A stretch of 64,000 nucleotides of DNA from Lasiodiplodia sp. COLG20 (taxonomy: Eukaryota; Ascomycota; Dothideomycetes; Botryosphaeriales; Botryosphaeriaceae), in contig VNWV01000001.1 in the NCBI GenBank assembly GCA_009801085.1, positions 7,378,001-7,442,000 on the forward strand. The letters are read 5' to 3'. Shown here in pieces: positions 12,435 through 23,504 of the stretch; position 1 is the stretch's first letter; every line of letters starts with the position of its first letter. The notes under the pieces were generated by a model. The model searched no databases. It saw nothing but the letters and a program-made list of their open reading frames with translations, and had not been told where the DNA came from. The position numbers and the translations under genes were made by a program.

Positions 12435-12897
12435 CTACATAGGGTCCGCCATGGTACCGTACCCGCCGCGCTGCACCCTTTCGCTGTACACGCCCGGCGT
12501 GGGCCTGGAGTCGTAGAAGCCCCGCGCGGCGTCCTCGCGACGCTTGTAGTAGACGTACTCGATGTAGAAGGCGTGGATGTGACCGGGGAAATATCTGCCC
12601 ATGGAATCAATAAAACTTCTCTGACCAGGAGAGAGGAGAAGGAGGGACAAAAAGGCGTTGATGTATACGCACCCGAGTATCGTGAGCAGAATGTTGATCA
12701 GAAGGTCAGCTCCGCAGCCCGCGACCATGAGGACGCCGATGGGCGGGACTAGTTTTGTGTGTCAGCCGCGTGTGAGCAAGGGCGCGTCGCGCGAGGCAGG
12801 GCAGCCGTGGGCACGAATGAGGGGAAACGCGCGTTGGGGGCAGGAAGGGGCGCTTACTCAGAATGGTGATGAGGATGATGAGAATGGCGCTGATCAT
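12435..12897 (-). CDS. Pmp3/RCI2-type plasma-membrane proteolipid (UPF0057)
   Basis: Three small exons (12897-12858, 12748-12673, 12594-12435) with 109 and 78 bp introns encode 91 residues. The first 60 residues form two membrane helices with the family signature: ILITILIPPIGVLMVAGCG, then ADLLINILLTILGYFPGHIH and AFYIEY. A soluble tail of about 30 residues (YKRREDAARGFYDSRPTPG...) extends past the yeast Pmp3 length, as in many filamentous-fungal members. Family role: a small hydrophobic plasma-membrane protein that limits cation influx and is induced by salt, cold or membrane stress. No single exon carries the domain, so exon-naive annotation would miss it. Confidence 0.9.
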
Positions 12898-13972
12898 ATT
12901 GCCTGGTGTGCTGCCTGCGGCGGCGGTGTGAGAGTAGGAGTAGTAAGAGGGATGATTTTAGGGAGTGTGCTTGGGCGGCTGATGGGCTGGGCGCAAGCGG
13001 GAGTGTTATAGGGTGTGTGTTCAGCGGATCCGGTTACATGGGAGCAACCAAGGCTTTGCTGGCGTGAGAGGGCGCGAACGGGAGCAGGGCAAGCTTCGTG
13101 CATGAAGTGCTGTGGCGGTGCCTCCCCCCGCCCTCGACCTGAATGCATGACGCATGCTCATGTGGCGCGCGCACGCTCAACACTTGCCACGCCCGTTTCG
13201 AAAGACCTTGTCTCCTACCCATTGATTGGCGGCAGCCTTCCGATTAGCCATTGTCTGGATGGGTCCCCAAAATAATCGGCTCATTGCGCGCCACCTCACG
13301 CGGCTTCCCTCTCGTCCAAGTAACACTATGTCGGAGTGTAAACCAACTGTAAGCACGGCCAAGTCAACCCAGTGCTTGAGTGTTTATCATTCATTTCTTC
13401 TATCCTACTACATCTGTCTTCAATGTTACATGTCCAGATGCACCAACTTCCCTTCATCATCAATCCAGGCCCTTAATGCCCCATCGCTTCGAGCAACAAA
13501 TAACCTTCCGGTCCCTCGTTGACATTCGTCGGAAATCTTCGACCCGCCTTGGGGGGGTCAAATGATTTGCAGGAGAAGAGAGTCTGTGTGAACCAGAACA
13601 GCACAAAAAACGCCAACCCACAAACATCCAGCCCGCCGTTCCTTCTACCCGCCATCCTGAGGCGTGCTGCACAACAACAATAACAACAAAATCCATACCC
13701 GTACTCCGGCCATGTGCTAATCGTGGGAAAAGTAAGGGGATGCAGAACTTGTCGGACGAGCTTGGTGGAAATGCGACAGTACAAATCCACTGCTCCGAAT
13801 GTCGAAGGGCTGAAGAAAATTATTTACTGGTGAATGCTCTGGGCTTCGTCATCTGGAAGGAGGTGTTTCAAGACGCAAATGAAAGAGGGGCCGCCGTGTA
13901 GCTGTAACTGTGCAATGCTGCCGTCCTCAGCGGAGAGGAATGAACGTCTAAGGCCATGGTCATCGAATGCCA
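12898..13972. other. Intergenic spacer
   Basis: It holds the Pmp3 upstream region and the 3' flank of the WD40 gene. Only short open frames without recognisable content are present. Confidence 0.4.
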
Positions 13973-16153
13973 CTACCGATCGAAACCTCTACTCAGCCTA
14001 GGAGCTGATGGCTTGGTCCATCTGAGACTACGTTAGAAATCAAAGGCGAATCATGACACAAATACCAGGCATTTCTTACATGCGAACTGTGCGATCGTCG
14101 CCTGCAGAGGCAAAGACCGTGGGATCCTTGGGGTGCCACGCAACGCAGTTGACGCAGCCGGATCTGTGTGCCTCGAGCTTTTCGACCAGATTGCCGTTCG
14201 ACCGCCAGATGTAGACCCGTGAATCTGCTATAATTAGCATCATTGGGCTACTCGCTACGACATGGCATCGTCGAATAACTTACCTTCGCTGCCACTGACG
14301 ACGAAGTTCTCGCTAGCGCCTCCGAAAGCGCTCCGGATTATGTACTCTCTTTGCTTCTGGCCTTCGTACTTTTGCAGGAGCTCGCCAGTCTCGATTTCCA
14401 TAAGGCAAATCCTGTTCTCGTTCATGCTGACGAGCATGTGTTGTGAATCCTGGCTGATGCTCAAGGATGTCAACTTGACGTCGCTCATCTCGTATTCGTA
14501 GAGCTTCTCCTGAGTCAGGTAGTCGTAGACCATGACGTGATGCTCCAGCACAACCACGAGGCGTTCGCCATCCGGAGTGATGGCTACATCGTGGACACGG
14601 AGAGCGTAGCCGCGCTCGCGCTCACTACCATCCTCCTTCCATGTGTGTCTCTTCTCTCCGTCTTTAGTCCAGATGCAGAGACCGGCGTTGGTGTCTTGGG
14701 AGCCGGTAACGAAGGTCTCACCGTTTGGAGCCCAGGCGGCCGAGGTCACGGGGTAGTCGAATCCCTTGTCGAGGCTCTGAATAAGTTGACCGTTCTGGAC
14801 GACTAGTTAGTGGTCGGTATAATAATTCGAAAAGACTCCCAACTTACCGTCATATCCCACAGCTTGGCAGAGTTGTCCTGGCTGCAACTGATGAGCTTCG
14901 TATCATCAGGGCTCCAGGCGAGGTAGCAGACGCCGTTCTCATGATCCTCAAGAGCGAAACGCCGCGTGTAGTTTGACGTGTCGTAGACGTTGATCCTTTG
15001 GTCCTTGCCCGTGGTTGCAAGCATTGACCCATCATTGGAGAACTTGAGGAACCAGACCTCGTCAAGATGATGACGAAGCTCAAGCACCGACCTAAGCGGG
15101 AATTCTTCGCGGTCGCATTGGTGGTCGAGGTAAAGCGAAGGCGAGGCCGAGGTGTTATGGTAAAGACACTTGCTAACCCAATGATCCTTCACCTGATCCA
15201 AAAGTACTGCGAGTCTGTGTTCGGGTATCATGACGTTGGGGGATATGGATTCTGCGCCACATTTAGCAACGCAATCGTCGAACCAGTTGGGCGCTACTTA
15301 CTGGACAACTCGGAGAGAAGAATACTCCGCGATTCACCTGCTGCACCATCCCAGCTTGCTTGGAGCTTGAGGTCCTCAGCTGACTGGCACATCATCAAAC
15401 TATACAAGCGTCAGCTATTTGAATACCTTCCGTTAAACTAGGCGAGTCCACGACGGGACGCGTTATTGTGGAAAGCAGGGGTGAAACAGCATACCTTGAC
15501 AAAGAGTGTAGCGCATGAGTGTCTTGATGGAGAGGTGTAAGCTCCTGGCGGAGCACCATAAGCGCAGCACCGAGATCGCGCTGTTCGAGTAGTTCCAGGT
15601 ACTTCTGCTGTCGCATCCAGAATCTCATCTGGTCCTTGTTCGCTCCCTCAGCTAATGTCAGACCCCGGATTTGTTGGGTCCCAGACGACCACTTTTCAGA
15701 CCTGTCGGGCTCCTTTCCATTTCCATAGCCGTATGCACCATCACCGATGCCTACTCCACCACCATCCTCGATTGTTGTACCGAATAATAGCGCCTCGGCC
15801 TCAGCCCAATCGCCCTGGAGCACCGCATTCCGAAAAGCTGCAACGGTCGGACCCTCGAGCTCAAATCCACTCTCCTGACTTAGCGAAGCGGCCGCGTTGT
15901 GGTAGCCAAGATCTGAGAGGCCTTGAATCAAGATCCTTGTTACCTCCTCTCTGTCGTGGCCGAAGAAGGTGGCGGGCGCGCCAGGCCTGCTGCCGTTGGT
16001 GAAGGAAGTAGTATCGCCATTGCTCTCAGTCGCGCCATGTGCGCTGCCGTTTGTCGCTTTCCCGAGGCCGGATGGCGACACGCCGTTGCGGCCGTTGGCG
16101 AAAGCTTGGGAAGGCGATGGAGACCTCCGCGATGGATCGGAGCCTAGGCGCAT
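13973..16153 (-). CDS. WDR26/Gid7-type LisH-CTLH-WD40 protein
   Basis: Six exons (16153-15495, 15399-15302, 15251-14848, 14794-14284, 14224-14080, 14021-13973) are all in phase and give 621 residues from the first in-frame ATG. A disordered N-terminus is followed by LisH/CTLH (REEVTRILIQGLSDLGYHNA and the helix with FRNAVLQGDWAEAEALL), then MRFWMRQQKYLELLE and a propeller of WD40 repeats (FLKFSNDGSMLATTGKDQRI, YLAWSPDDTKLISCSQDNS, AWHPKDPTVFASAGDDRTVRI). Family role: an oligomerising substrate/scaffold subunit of the GID/CTLH ubiquitin ligase. The open frame continues upstream to about 16600 with NLS-like KRARSSS and PKRRRR but has no ATG, so a spliced 5' exon could add about 110 residues. 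The 5' end is therefore uncertain, the rest solid. Confidence 0.88.
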
Positions 16154-17621
16154 TGTGTGGTCGGCTCGGCGTCTGCGTTTGGGGCCGCGAGAGGCCTCAC
16201 CGGAGCGTGGGTTTTCGGGATCAGAGAGCGTGGCCTCTGATGAGCTGCGCGCTCGCTTCACTGCTGACGAGGGTTGGTCTGGTTCGGCGAGCGGGACGGA
16301 GGTAAGGGCAGCGGGGGTGCTGCGGGCTGCAGATTGTGCTGAGAATGCCGTGTACGATGGAAGATCCGGACGTGGTTCGGCTGGGGAGTCGGGGGCGAGT
16401 GTAGGGGGATGGTCGTGAGGGATTTCGTCGGCCAGCTCGGCGGGCCTGGCGGATGTAAGAGGCGCTGAGGTGGTGCAGGCCTCTTGCAATGGGTGCGGGA
16501 GAGGTTGGGCTTGGGGGAGCTGCTGGAGCGGGTGAGGAGCTGCAGAGGCGAGCGGGCGCGCGTGCGGAGGGCTCTCCAGCCGTGTCGACGCCGTCGTAGG
16601 CGTCTACTGCGGCGGGAGCTGGAGTCGGAGAGCCGGCTTTGCGGTGCTGGAGCAGGTAGATCGTGGCCCAATACGCGGGCCGAACGTGGGACAGCTGCGA
16701 GCCGGGGCCCGGGTGGAGACTGGTGCGCTGGACGGGCAGGATTCGTGGTTGTGGCTTGGGTCGCGGGGAGCAAAGAGGAAGAGTATGGGGAGGAGTGATG
16801 TCGGCAGCTTGGGGCAGTCGGCGGGCGTCTTGGCTCGCCCGGAACCAGCGTAACTTATGCAGCAGCTGCAGCCTTCCGGCCGCCTCAGTGATGTGCAGCA
16901 GCGACGGCACATGCGCCCGTTCTACATCCAACGCTCTCGTCTTCGCGGGTCCCTTTGCTACAGTCAGATGACGCTGTGACAGTGTTAGGGCGTTCCGAAT
17001 CGCGCAGCGGTCCCCGTGCTCCGGACGGGTACCGGTGGGGCGCGCGCGATAAGGCTTCCTACGCCCTCAACCGCCTGCAGCTCAACATCATCCGTCCGCT
17101 GTCTGCTGCCACTTTGTGTCCCCCCGCCTGTCATCCCAACTGCAGGAACTTCTGACTTTTGATGCCCCAGATTCCTGTCTCGTACCTTTGCAGCAACCCC
17201 CAGATCCATCTCCGACACCGGCCTCTGGTTTCCGGACAAGATTCGTGATCGTTCATACAGTGAAGAGACTCATATTTCCACGCCAAGGCCACCGGAATGT
17301 AGCGCCGTCCGGTGACCACTGCAACAACCCATCGACGTGGAGCCCGTTTGCACAATCATCGCACAACAGCGGGAGAGCGCTTGGCCTACGACCAAAGCGA
17401 TGGACTAGATGCAGATGGCTACAAAAAGCATTGCCAGAACAGTCAGAGAGGATGACTCGGCTTTTCTTGCGACACGTTGATGACACGACACATTTGATAT
17501 TTTTCAGCATGCACCACTGGAGATACTGCACTCTATCTGCGGTGGGAATTGAAATCCACATTGTTGTACGACTTTAGGCGATTAACCCGCGTCCTAATAT
17601 AAATGCTCTGGATGTAACACA
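16154..17621. other. Upstream of the WD40 gene and spacer
   Basis: The part to about 16600 may still be coding for the WD40 protein's disordered N-terminus. The remainder to 17621 holds its promoter and the 3' flank of the next minus-strand gene. A minus-strand open frame at 17253-17561 contains a WD-like peptide (LLQWSPDGATFRW), but it is isolated and I do not call a gene. Confidence 0.4.
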
Positions 17622-19542
17622 TTAACCGCCCTCGACCTCCTGCTCGTTTGTTCCTTCGGCAGGGTCCAGCATTTGCCACATGAGATTCGAGAACCCGATG
17701 ATGCTATTGAACGCCTCATCCCTCCGTCTGACTGCTTCGATCTGATCCATCTCTCCGTCGATAAAGGCAAACTCCAACGTCTTTCCCTCGACCACCTTAC
17801 GAAGACCGCGACCCAGTGCCGACCCCGAGGTTTTCCGCATTTCGCTGATTTCGTAAAAATGACGCGACCACAGCTGCTTTGCCGGGAACAAGCGAATCAG
17901 CGAAATGCCGCTTGCTGAAATGGCAAGACGAGCCGGAATACCGTGATAACGGCACCGAAAAGTTAGAAAGTTTACGTATTCGCCAGGAAACGATGGTGCA
18001 TCTACAAAAACTTCGTTGTTTTCTTCAGCAGCGGACTGCTTCATGCTATCGCCACTCTCTGCTGCTCGCTCCGCAGTTCGCGCACGCATCCTCCGAGCTT
18101 GGTTGCTCAGATATCGAAAGGACCATTGGGCGTGCGTCGGAAGGCCCCAGAACACATACGACACAGGGGAGACGGCTTGTCTGAATCGTGGGTAATGGCT
18201 CGCGACTGGTCTCCCCATGAAGAACCACCAGATTGCCACAAAAGTAAGCACTCTCATCGAGAAAGCGGTCGGTGTGAGGACGCCGAGGAGAATTGCGCAG
18301 GCAATGCAGAACAACGTGGCCCATGTCCGCTCGGGAAATTTCCAGTCGTAGAAATTCTGCATCCTTTCAAGATGGTCAGCGAGGTCGTTGAGCTGTAGCT
18401 GAGCTCGAGGACCAATTTCGTCAATCAGCGGGTCCAACCACTCTCCAGGACCGTGGCGATGGATGAGCTCGCTAATCTTGAAGGCCGTCGCTCCCTGGTC
18501 CATGACCCGCTCGTGCGATTCGCGAAGCGACTTGATGGAGCGTTGGCTGTACCTACTCCGAAGTACGATGAACACACACCAGAGTAGGATAAAGGAGAAG
18601 ACGTAGTCGGCCCACCAGAGGAAGACGAAGATTGCCATCCATCTCCCGGATTTCCTAGGGTTTTCCCAGCGGTATATTCCCCGTAGCTTCAGGAAGTATG
18701 ACTGCCAAGGTGCGGATGCCATCAAAATGCGCTCCAAGTGCTCAATTAGAAGGTGACGACTAAAAGCCGTCTGATCTAACGCATCGCTCCCGAGGGCATG
18801 ATAATCTTGAGTGGCGTAAAGGCAGCACTGAGCGAGACGTCAGCGACTCCACAAGCACGGTACAGGGATGGCCACGTACGTTTCCCCAAAACTTGGTCCA
18901 ATCTGTCCCAATGTATGCCCCGTCGGAATCTCGGATTTCGACGTCTTTGAAACGAGGGTGTTCAATGTACTGGGCAGGTACGACACGCACGCGGTGAACG
19001 AATCTGCTTGTCGTCCACGCAACCCTCAGGCTTTCTCTTTGCGCCTGTAGGCTTTGGACCTCCTCTTCATACGCCTCGGCGTTATCCTCATCGTCGCCAT
19101 CCGAACTCTTGCGTGCAGCTTCTAGCCGGTCATGGGCATCCAAAAGCACCTTGTCGGCCTGCTGTGACAAAAACGGCTGCTCCGGGGCGGCTAGCTTGGC
19201 GGCAGCTTTCCGCTTTGCAGAGTCCTTGGGATGAGCGACGACGCGAGCCAGAGTTTGGGCGCCGTCCTTGGCCTGGTGGAGAGCGTCGCCAACGCTCACG
19301 GGTTTCTGAAAGACCTTTTGGGGGTTGAATGCAGGGTTGGCCTCAACGTCGTCGAAGTCGTCACTATCCTTAGCGCGCACCAGGCCCTCCGTATCGTCCA
19401 CATGTAGTACTTTCTTGGTCTTCTTCTTGACCCGATGCGAAATATTTTGGATGCGTGATCGGCGACTGGGGTTACCCGGAGAGCGCTGGTCGAGATCGGA
19501 AGACGGCTCAGAACCATATTCGGAAGTCATACTGGTAGGCAT
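17622..19542 (-). CDS. Fungal membrane protein with C-terminal GRAM/PH-like region (resembles DUF3292)
   Basis: Exons 19542-18880 and 18740-17622 with a 139 bp GTACGT intron encode 593 residues. The N-terminal 200 residues are polar and disordered with a basic patch (RVKKKTKK), followed by a Glu/Gln-rich helical stretch and QYIEHPRFKDVEIRDSDGAY. After the intron come hydrophobic segments: WMAIFVFLWWADYVFSFILLW, then a pair formed by WATLFCIACAILLGVLTPTA and MRVLTFVAIWWFFMG. The last 150 residues have strands like a GRAM/PH domain (YHGIPARLAISASGISLIRL, then LEFAFIDGEMDQIEAV). I believe this is the fungal DUF3292 family. No function is known to me. The layout would suit a membrane-contact or lipid-binding protein, but that is inference. 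Confidence 0.75.
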
Positions 19543-20251
19543 TCGTTCTCAAAGCAGCTCCATGTAGCTGGCAGCATTATGGTGAACGAGAGAATCAGCG
19601 AATGTTGATAGTGACGCTGGCTGGGGTGGGAAGCCACCGGGGAAGTAGGATGGAGGCAATATATGCAAGGCCATGGCAATGAGGCTCTATTCCCTGTTTG
19701 ATCCGATGCATGTGCATGGCGTGTCTGCTTTCGGCTGGAGAACAGGTTGACGACTGCGGCTGGCCGGGTGTCGATGTCATGGATGAGCGGCGCCGGCACC
19801 GATTGGCTGATGTCTGCGGGCGATCGGCAAGCCATCCATCAGGCATCCTGGCACCGCCAACTCTCAACACCAAAACACTTCAGCTGACCGAGCTAAGATT
19901 GCGTTTGAGAAACCCACTCCCGACACAAGCCGATCATACGACGCCCCACGTGCTATCATCATCCCAGAATCGCGTATGCGGACTTGAAACCCTTCCCCGA
20001 CCGCGTTCTTCATGCCGATTTTGCGCCTGCACCTGCACCTCAACTGCTCATCTGTGGCCGTTCATTCACTAAGCCATCGGCACCCCTCGAGTCCACTTGA
20101 AATTGCGAACATATCGATGTAGTCCGCAGACAGCAGTACAGAGCCAACAGCATTCCCGATGAGATGGTCGGGTAGCATTCCAATCCAAAACTCGGTTATT
20201 TCAACTGTCTGAATCCCTCCCTTTGCATCCCAAAAAGCCCAGCTCATTACC
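19543..20251. promoter_or_regulatory. Divergent promoter region
   Basis: The 709 bp lie between the start codons of the DUF3292-like gene (minus) and the carrier-like gene (plus), so both promoters must be here. No recognisable open frame is present. I see no clear TATA box near either start. Confidence 0.5.
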
Positions 20252-20890
20252 ATGTTGGACGAAGCCGAGGTTTCCCGTCTGCCCTCAATCAAAGAACAGG
20301 CGGTGTATAGCGCGGCAGGAGCACTTGCTGGCGCCGCCATATTTCCCATCGAACTCGGATCAATGCTGTCCTCGCCAACAAGAATCCCAATCTCTACCCT
20401 GTTCCGCTCACACGTATCGATACAAATTCCTCGGGTCGCGTTACGTTTCTGGACGTTTGACATAGTCAAGTCGCTGCTCTCTGGCTCTGCGTCGGAGCCT
20501 CCTCGGCCTGCCCACACAGCGCTTGTTGGTGCAGTTGGTGGCTTTTCCGGCGGCCTCGCTGAGGTGACTTACCAGGCTCTAGTGTTTGACAGACGGCTCC
20601 CAAGTGTCGGTGCGTTGGCGCCCCATTCCAGCAGGTTGTTCTTCTGTTTCGGCACCTACAACTTTCTAGCAGCTTCTCTCTCCAGCGAGACGCCTCCGCG
20701 CCCATTTTGGTACTGCTGGCTCATGGGCTCAACGGCTGGAGCCACGGGAAGCGCCATCATCGCTGCGGTTAGTGGACTGCGAGGAAAAGGCTTTTTAGCT
20801 GCAACTGGCAAGGGTGCTCTTGTCATTGGAACCGTCATTTCCGTACAAGTGACATCGTGTGCAGAGGCCTTGAGACGCACCGGAAGCTGA
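20252..20890 (+). CDS. Small glycine-rich membrane protein, possibly a divergent mitochondrial carrier
   Basis: A single exon encodes 212 residues. Hydrophobic Gly/Ala-rich helices alternate with short basic loops: YSAAGALAGAAIFPIELGSM, then PRVALRFWTFDIVKSLLSG, GAVGGFSGGLAEVTYQAL, STAGATGSAIIAAVSGL and GKGALVIGTVISVQV. The pattern of a helix ending in P-x-E, the PR-x-A-x-RF-x-TFD step and the AG/GG-rich odd helices recalls the mitochondrial carrier fold. However, the Px[DE]xx[KR] signature is incomplete (the basic residue is missing) and the length is only two thirds of a normal carrier. I do not assign transport activity. Alternatives are an inner-membrane Tim17-like or an orphan membrane protein. 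Confidence 0.6.
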   Translation: MLDEAEVSRLPSIKEQAVYSAAGALAGAAIFPIELGSMLSSPTRIPISTLFRSHVSIQIPRVALRFWTFDIVKSLLSGSASEPPRPAHTALVGAVGGFSGGLAEVTYQALVFDRRLPSVGALAPHSSRLFFCFGTYNFLAASLSSETPPRPFWYCWLMGSTAGATGSAIIAAVSGLRGKGFLAATGKGALVIGTVISVQVTSCAEALRRTGS

Positions 20891-21294
20891 TTTCTGTTGT
20901 CATGATATCCCGGAGCACATTCAGTTCGGCAGGACCTCGCTGGTTATGCAAAGGGTCATCATGTCTTGCCGGTGGAAATAAAGCCGTACGAAGGGTGCGG
21001 TAAAGCTATCATGGAAGTTTTGCTCTTCGGTACTCGCTAGCTACAGCTTCCTCAACTTCCCTGTGTGATATTGCCATATTTGGCAGTCATTGGCTCCAGC
21101 ACATTCCATCAACACTGGTCCGCGATTTCTCCGACGCCTGAGCACAAGCGAGGCCGGGGAATACTGACCTTCGTCCACCATGACTCAGCCTCTCTGACTG
21201 TACACAAGCCATAAAGAGAGCAACCTTAAAAGAAGAGTCATAAATTCCCCGGCCAGCACCAACGACTCCTGCACAATCGCATGCCCTCTCCAAC
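20891..21294. other. Intergenic spacer
   Basis: 404 bp between two plus-strand genes hold the terminator of one and the promoter of the next. Nothing else is recognised. Confidence 0.4.
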
Positions 21295-22524
21295 ATGGGC
21301 GGCCACTCGTTCGAACCAGAAGGCCTCGCAACGCCCCGCATACCCACCTCCCTCTACAACGTCCTGAAGAAAGAATACGCCGCCGCCCTCGCCCCATTCT
21401 ACCAGCGCGTCGCCCACGCCAAAATCATCCCCACCAAACCCGACCACGGCGACGTCGACATCCTCGCCTCAGGCCCCCTCCTTCTGCACCCCTCCTCCAC
21501 CACCACCACCAACCCCGCCTCCATCGCCGCATCCCTCAACGCAGCAGCCTTCAAGCGCAACGGCGCCGTCACCAACTACGCCATCCCGCACCCCAGCATC
21601 GCCTCCACCTTCGTCCAGCTCGACGTGCAGGAATGCCCCGGCGATTACTTCGACTGGCAGCTCTTCCAGGCCTCGTACGGCGACCTCGCCCAGATCCTCG
21701 GCGTCGTCCACCGGCCGCTCGGGCTGACCGCGACGGATCGCGGCTTGCACGTGCGCATCGCGGGGATTGAGAAGGTGAACAGGAAGGTTAGCTTGGTGCA
21801 CCTGTCGCGCGAGCCGCGGGACGTGCTCGCGTTCTTCGGGCTGGATCCGGCGCCGTTCGAGGAATCTGGCGACGGTGCGTTTGGGAGTGAATACGATGTG
21901 TTTGCGTGGGTGGCGAGCGGAAGGTTTTTCGACCGGTATGCCGTCGTGCCGAGGGATGAAGAGAAGAGGCCCGAGAGCGAGAATCACAACGACCGCGCGC
22001 GCCGCGCCAAGCGCGGCATGTATCGGCGCTTCGTGGAGGAGTGGGTGCCTGCGCATCCGGAGGCCGGGGCGGCGTGCGCATGGACGCGCGAGCAGGTGCT
22101 CGAGGAGGTGTTGGACGTGTTTGGGAAGCGGGCGGAGCATGATGAGAGGTTGGCCGAGTACCGGTTGGCGACGCGGGAAGAGGAGCTGTGGCGGGCTATC
22201 AAGGAGAAGGTGCCGCGCAAGGGCGTCAGTCTGGCGCTTGTGGTGAGGGGGTTGAAGAGGTGGGTGAGGGTGGAAGGGGGAAGTCTGACGCTTTGTGATG
22301 AGCCGCTGTTGGACGAGAAGAAGCCTTGGCTGAGGCATATGGGAGAGAATGGGGAGGAAGAGGTGTTGAAGTGGGTAGAGGAGCATTGGGTTGAGGTGCA
22401 AGTGAAGGAGAAGGCGTTTGCTTCTTTGAAGAAGGCACAGGGTCTAGGGCTGGAAGCCACTTCGGATCTCCAAGAGAAGGAAGTAAAGAGAATTCGTCTG
22501 GATGACGATGTTTCGGCACAGTAG
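21295..22524 (+). CDS. Uncharacterised protein with nucleotidyltransferase-like N-terminus
   Basis: A single exon of 409 residues, with strong coding GC in the third position. Near residue 50 the text PDHGDVDILASGPLL resembles the D-x-D-hydrophobic metal-binding strand of the polymerase-beta/nucleotidyltransferase fold. Downstream, VQLDVQECPGDYFDW could supply the third acidic strand, and FQASYGDLAQILGVV follows. The C-terminal half is rich in Arg, Glu and Trp with helical character (WTREQVLEEVLDVFGKRAEH). The length and spacing are compatible with a fungal nucleotidyltransferase of unknown substrate, but the glycine-serine motif that normally precedes the first aspartates is not clear. I cannot name a function. 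Confidence 0.7.
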   Translation: MGGHSFEPEGLATPRIPTSLYNVLKKEYAAALAPFYQRVAHAKIIPTKPDHGDVDILASGPLLLHPSSTTTTNPASIAASLNAAAFKRNGAVTNYAIPHPSIASTFVQLDVQECPGDYFDWQLFQASYGDLAQILGVVHRPLGLTATDRGLHVRIAGIEKVNRKVSLVHLSREPRDVLAFFGLDPAPFEESGDGAFGSEYDVFAWVASGRFFDRYAVVPRDEEKRPESENHNDRARRAKRGMYRRFVEEWVPAHPEAGAACAWTREQVLEEVLDVFGKRAEHDERLAEYRLATREEELWRAIKEKVPRKGVSLALVVRGLKRWVRVEGGSLTLCDEPLLDEKKPWLRHMGENGEEEVLKWVEEHWVEVQVKEKAFASLKKAQGLGLEATSDLQEKEVKRIRLDDDVSAQ

Positions 22525-23504
22525 AAGTTCTGGGACAGTGTTGACGATTACTTTGTGCGGTTAGCCGCGAAGGAGATTGGCGTTTAGAGTGTTACACGGA
22601 TGGCGTGGTTGAGAGATTAGAGCGGATTCCCACGCTATTCCCAGAAGCTCGGTAGTTCGGTCTGGAATCGGTTCTGAAAGTTCAGCATTTTTTCAGGTTT
22701 TCGTGCTTAGATACCCGGGTCTAACCATTGAAGGGAGTGCGTCAGTACTTGTCGTTCCGTAATTCATTCTACTTTCATATCCAGACTATTCCATCTGTGG
22801 TTGATTGGTGCGGCCTCCTCGCACGTGTGTTAAAATGAATGCTTTATCGGTGCTTTAAAAGCTTGAATATCCACTTCTTCTGAATTTCAGGGCAGCCTCT
22901 TCAAAGAGGTCAAATACATTGACCGAGCATTCAACCTACTCTCCCTTCGGTTTGGGGCAGTATTATAGAAAGTTATTATCCTGGGCTGTAGCGGAGTTCA
23001 ACATTAATCTTTGATAGTGACGAGCGGCAGGAAGAAGGACTAATGCTACGCATAGTAAGTTGAGGCCCTAGAACAATAGCCTCTATGAACCTCGTTTTGT
23101 TGGCCCGAGAGCATCGCACGTGCGTTCTAATAACTACCTTTTTCGGCTCCATAAAAAGCCCGGTCATCAATCAAGCAACCGCTTCTGTTTTGTTCTACAA
23201 CCCTATTTGAAGAGGTAGCTCTAACCAAGAAAATCGACGAAGTTACTGCTCGTCCTTGGCGTGCTTGCTCCCCCTCTACCAACTCGCGCCTCGTCTGCGC
23301 AGTATTTTCGAAACTAGACTGTCTCGAATTGCTGCAGCATTCAACATGAATGATGAGCTCCACGCGAAAAAATTAATGCCGCACGTATGTACTGTCAGGG
23401 TTTGTTGGTTCACTTTAATTTCATTTCATTCTTTACGTCAATCATTCGCTACTTTTTCTTTTCGTTTCCTCCACAGAGATCCTCATCGCCACGCGGCCAT
23501 GCCC
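22525..23504. other. Convergent intergenic spacer
   Basis: The 980 bp lie between the 3' ends of a plus-strand and a minus-strand gene. It is richer in A/T than its flanks, has only short open frames and no recognised feature. Confidence 0.45.

Noticed and set aside
17253..17561. WD-like peptide (LLQWSPDGATFRW) on the minus strand
   Set aside because: A single short match in a 102-codon frame with no further repeat or supported splice; too little for a gene or relic call.
21469..22401. 310-codon minus-strand open frame
   Set aside because: Antisense to the nucleotidyltransferase-like gene; His/Pro/Arg-rich without a domain.
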